A stretch of DNA of 64,000 nt. Origin: Prauserella flavalba (lineage in GTDB: Bacteria; Actinomycetota; Actinomycetes; Mycobacteriales; Pseudonocardiaceae). The translations under genes and the position numbers were made by a program. The notes beneath the pieces are model-generated. The model had not been told where the DNA came from. It ran no database searches and saw nothing but the letters and a program-made list of their open reading frames with translations. The stretch is taken from contig NZ_MASU01000013.1 of NCBI RefSeq assembly GCF_003202235.1, forward strand, positions 372,001 to 436,000, in the 5' to 3' direction. This document shows, in pieces, positions 61,306 to 64,000 of the stretch; the first letter of the stretch is position 1; each line of letters starts with the position of its first letter.

Positions 61306-62636
61306 TCGTCATCGACAACGCCGCGATCGCGACGGTCGACGCGGAGGGCACCGAGTACCGCAGCGGGCACGTGGTCGTGGACGGCGAGCGCATCGTGGCC
61401 GTGGGCGAGGGGCCCGCACCCGACACGGAGGGGCGCAGGATCGACGGCAGCGGCTGTCTCGTAACGCCCGGCCTCGTCAACACCCACCACCACCTCTACC
61501 AGTGGGCCACGCGCGGGCTCGCCGCCGACTCGACGCTGTTCGAATGGCTGGTGGAGCTGTACCCGGTGTGGGGCGGGCTCGACGCCGAGATCACGCACGC
61601 GGCCGCCTCGGCCGGCCTCGCGCGGCTCGCGCTCACCGGCTGCACGACCGTGGCCGACCACCACTACGTGTTCCCCCGCGAGGGCGGCGACCAGCTGGAG
61701 GCGCTCGTCTCCGCCGTCACCCGGATCGGCGTGCGCGGGCACCTCGTGCGTGGCTCGATGGACCGGGGCGAGTCCGACGGCGGGCTGCCGCCCGACCACC
61801 TCGTCGAGGACATCGAGTCGGCCCTGCGCGGCACCGAGCATGCGATCGACACCTACCACGACCGCTCGCCGAACGCGCGGATCCGCATCGCGGCGGGGCC
61901 GTGCTCGCCGTTCACGGTCACCGAGCGGCTGATGAAGGAGGCCGCGGAACTGGCGCGGCGCAAGGGCGTCCGGCTGCACACCCACCTTGCGGAGACCCTC
62001 GACGAGGAGCGGCAGTGCCTCGCCGAGGTGGGCTGCACGCCTGCCGAGTACGCCGACTCGCTCGGCTGGCTCGGCGACGACGTGTGGCTCGCCCACACCG
62101 TGCACCTCGCGCCTGGCGCGATCCGCAGGCTCGGCGAGACCGGCACCGGCTCGGCGCACTGCCCGACGTCCAACGGCAGGCTCGGCACCGGCATCGCGCC
62201 CGCGCGCGAGTTGCTCGACGCCGGAGCGCCCGTCGGCCTCGGCGTCGACGGCGCCGCGTCCAACGAGTCCGGTGGCCTCGGCGAGGAACTGCACCAGGCG
62301 CTGCTGCAGGCCCGCCAGCGCGGCGGACCACAGGCCCTGACCGTCCGGCAGGCGCTGTGGATGGGCACGATGGGCGGCGCGCGCTGCCTCGGCAGGCAGG
62401 ACGAGCTGGGTTCCCTGGAGCCCGGCAAGCTCGCCGACCTCGCCGTGTGGCGGCTCGACGGCCTGCGCTACGCCGGGATCACCGACCCCGTGGCCGCGCT
62501 CGTGCTCGGCGCCGTGCCGGACATCGAACTGCTGCTGGTGGGCGGCGAGACCGTCGTCGAGCGCGGCGAGTTGCGCACCGCCGACGAGTCCGCGATCGCC
62601 ACCGAACTGCGTACCGCGAGCGGGAGGCTGCGATGA
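61302..62636 (+). CDS. 8-oxoguanine deaminase-like amidohydrolase
   Basis: 444 residues, metal-dependent amidohydrolase with THHHLYQWATRG (metal His pair), HTHLAETLDEE, HTVHLAP and GLGVDGAASNES (metal Asp). The sequence pattern is that of 8-oxoguanine deaminases and hydroxyatrazine-type hydrolases rather than classical guanine deaminase. Position between molybdenum-hydroxylase subunits and beside a PucR regulator makes a purine substrate likely. ATG 61302 overlaps the upstream stop. Confidence 0.87.
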   Translation: MIVIDNAAIATVDAEGTEYRSGHVVVDGERIVAVGEGPAPDTEGRRIDGSGCLVTPGLVNTHHHLYQWATRGLAADSTLFEWLVELYPVWGGLDAEITHAAASAGLARLALTGCTTVADHHYVFPREGGDQLEALVSAVTRIGVRGHLVRGSMDRGESDGGLPPDHLVEDIESALRGTEHAIDTYHDRSPNARIRIAAGPCSPFTVTERLMKEAAELARRKGVRLHTHLAETLDEERQCLAEVGCTPAEYADSLGWLGDDVWLAHTVHLAPGAIRRLGETGTGSAHCPTSNGRLGTGIAPARELLDAGAPVGLGVDGAASNESGGLGEELHQALLQARQRGGPQALTVRQALWMGTMGGARCLGRQDELGSLEPGKLADLAVWRLDGLRYAGITDPVAALVLGAVPDIELLLVGGETVVERGELRTADESAIATELRTASGRLR

Positions 62637-64000
62637 CCATCTCCACCGAGACCACGAGCGTCACCGAGGCGCAGGGCATCGGCGCGAGCCCCGTGCGCCC
62701 CGACGGCACGATGAAGGTGCGCGGCGAGTTCGCCTACTCCTCCGACCTGTGGCACGAGGACATGCTGTGGGGCGCGACCCTGCGCAGCCCGCACCCGTAC
62801 GCGCGGATCACCGGCGTCGACATCGCCGCCGCGCTCGCGGTGCCCGGCGTGTACGCGGTGCTGACCCACGCGGACGTGCCCGGCGTGAACCGCTACGGCC
62901 TCGAACACCCCGACCAGCCCGTGCTCGCCGAGGACGTCGTGCGCTACCGGGGCGAGCCGATCGCGCTCGTCGCCGCCGACCACCCGGAGACCGCGCGCCG
63001 CGCGCTGGAACGCATCGAGGTCGGCTACGAGGTGCTCGAACCGGTCACCGACTCCGAGGCCGCCGTCGCGGGGGAGGGACCCGCGCTGCACCCCGGTGGC
63101 AACGTCGTGCGGCACGTGCCGATCCGGCGTGGCGAACAGGACGTGACCGCCGACGTGGTGGTCACCGGCACCTACGAGGTCGGCATGCAGGACCAGGCGT
63201 TCCTCGGCCCTGAGTCGGGGCTCGCCGTGCCCGCCGAGGACGGCGGCGTCGACCTCTACGTCGCGACGCAGTGGCTGCACGTCGACCAGCAGCAGATCGT
63301 CGCCGCGCTGGGCCTGCCGCCGGAGCAGGTGCGGCTGACGCTCGCCGGGGTGGGCGGCGCGTTCGGCGGCAGGGAGGACCTGTCGATGCAGGTGCACGCG
63401 TCGTTGCTGGCGCTGCACACCGGCAAGCCCGTGAAGATGGTGTACAACCGCGAGGAGTCCTTCTACGGCCACGTGCACCGGCACCCGGCGCGGATGTACT
63501 ACGAGCACGGCGCCGACCGTGACGGCCGGCTGGTGTACGTGAAGGCGAGGATCTACCTCGACGGCGGCGCGTACGCCTCCTCCACCTCGGCCGTGGTGGG
63601 CAACGCCGCGACGCTCGGGGTCGGGCCCTACGACGTGCCGAACGTGACCGTCGACTGCTGGGGCACCTACAGCAACAACCCGCCGTGCGGCGCGATGCGC
63701 GGCTTCGGCGCCGTGCAGGCGGCTTTCGGCTACGAGTCGCAGATGGACAGACTCGCCGAGGCGTGCGGCCTCGACCCGGTGGAGGTGCGGCTGCGCAACG
63801 CGATGAGCGAGGGCACCGTGATGCCCACCGGCCAGGTGGTCGACTCGGCCGCTCCCGTGGAGGAACTGCTGACCCGGCTGCGTTCGATGCCGCTGCCAGA
63901 GGACCGCTCCGGGGAGCTCGACCTGCGGCGCCTGCCCGGCGGGGTCTCCAACACCACCCACGGCGAGGGCGTCGTGCGCGGCGTCGGCTACGCGGTCGGC
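62633..64000 (+). CDS. Xanthine dehydrogenase-type molybdopterin subunit, 3'-truncated by the window edge
   Basis: First 456 codons of a protein that is usually 700-800 residues long. MKVRGEFAYSSDL and LWGATLRSPHPYARI at the start; the GVGGAFGGREDLSMQVHASLLAL motif (Mo-cofactor contact) and AMRGFGAVQAAFGYESQMDRLA are present. Large catalytic subunit that pairs with the FAD and iron-sulfur proteins upstream, oxidising xanthine or hypoxanthine. ATG overlaps the upstream stop (ATGA). The active-site Glu region near the C-terminus is outside the window. Confidence 0.93.
   Translation, partial: MTISTETTSVTEAQGIGASPVRPDGTMKVRGEFAYSSDLWHEDMLWGATLRSPHPYARITGVDIAAALAVPGVYAVLTHADVPGVNRYGLEHPDQPVLAEDVVRYRGEPIALVAADHPETARRALERIEVGYEVLEPVTDSEAAVAGEGPALHPGGNVVRHVPIRRGEQDVTADVVVTGTYEVGMQDQAFLGPESGLAVPAEDGGVDLYVATQWLHVDQQQIVAALGLPPEQVRLTLAGVGGAFGGREDLSMQVHASLLALHTGKPVKMVYNREESFYGHVHRHPARMYYEHGADRDGRLVYVKARIYLDGGAYASSTSAVVGNAATLGVGPYDVPNVTVDCWGTYSNNPPCGAMRGFGAVQAAFGYESQMDRLAEACGLDPVEVRLRNAMSEGTVMPTGQVVDSAAPVEELLTRLRSMPLPEDRSGELDLRRLPGGVSNTTHGEGVVRGVGYAVG

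Overview
The window is about 70% GC DNA with overlapping start/stop codons and many genes that seem to start without a leader. Its content points to a mycolate-related actinomycete, most likely Pseudonocardiaceae (Amycolatopsis, Saccharomonospora or Prauserella type). That placement is an inference from protein families, gene order (rsmD-coaD, a SepIVA homologue-DUF177-rpmF-rnc-mutM, acyP-smc, ftsY), a complete mce cluster, a PadR/HAAS pair and DUF6801-like secreted proteins. No rRNA, tRNA, CRISPR array, transposase or integrase was seen. Both ends cut genes: pyc on the left and a molybdenum hydroxylase large subunit on the right.

Layout. 1-5.7 kb: pyruvate carboxylase, an arginase-family enzyme and a PucR/CdaR-type regulator. 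6-15.3 kb (minus strand): a full mce lipid-import operon (yrbEA-yrbEB-mceA to mceF and two Mce-associated proteins). 15.6-21.2 kb: secreted proteins (two sharing a C-terminal domain, one DUF6801-like paralogue, one RCC1-repeat protein) plus a VOC protein and a WYL regulator. 21.2-25.1 kb: a SagB-type nitroreductase, a luciferase-like oxidoreductase and a HelD-like helicase. 25.2-32.8 kb: rsmD, coaD, a secreted RNase Sa-like ribonuclease, sepIVA, DUF177, rpmF, rnc, mutM, padR, a HAAS membrane protein and an alpha/beta hydrolase. 33-43.6 kb: a stress-type membrane protein, a ROK regulator and the kdpFABCDE potassium-uptake operon with a 27-residue leader ORF. 43.8-53.9 kb: acyP, smc, a DUF3239-like protein, an anmK-symporter-MDMPI operon and ftsY. 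53.9-64 kb: an IclR regulator, malate synthase with an overlapping HpcH-type aldolase, pxpA, a PucR regulator and the start of a xanthine dehydrogenase/8-oxoguanine deaminase operon. This last block looks like a purine/ureide-to-glyoxylate-to-malate module.

The most unusual feature is the intergenic repeat load. Four families recur: (A) a 23-nt GCAGTGAAGG palindrome; (B) a 45-53 nt CCAAGGCCACCTT palindrome; (C) a roughly 55-60 bp CACAGCSGCGCGSAGCGC element, one copy of which lies in frame inside kdpD and adds about 20 residues to its ATP lid; (D) 21-bp arrays of five direct units followed by inverted units, after pyc and after smc. A composite of A and C splits mceA from mceB. Separately, the pucR/mce junction at 5.7-6.0 kb is a local duplication with a 112-bp tandem repeat. 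About ten genes carry a -10-like hexamer 6-7 nt before the start codon, which suggests leaderless transcripts.
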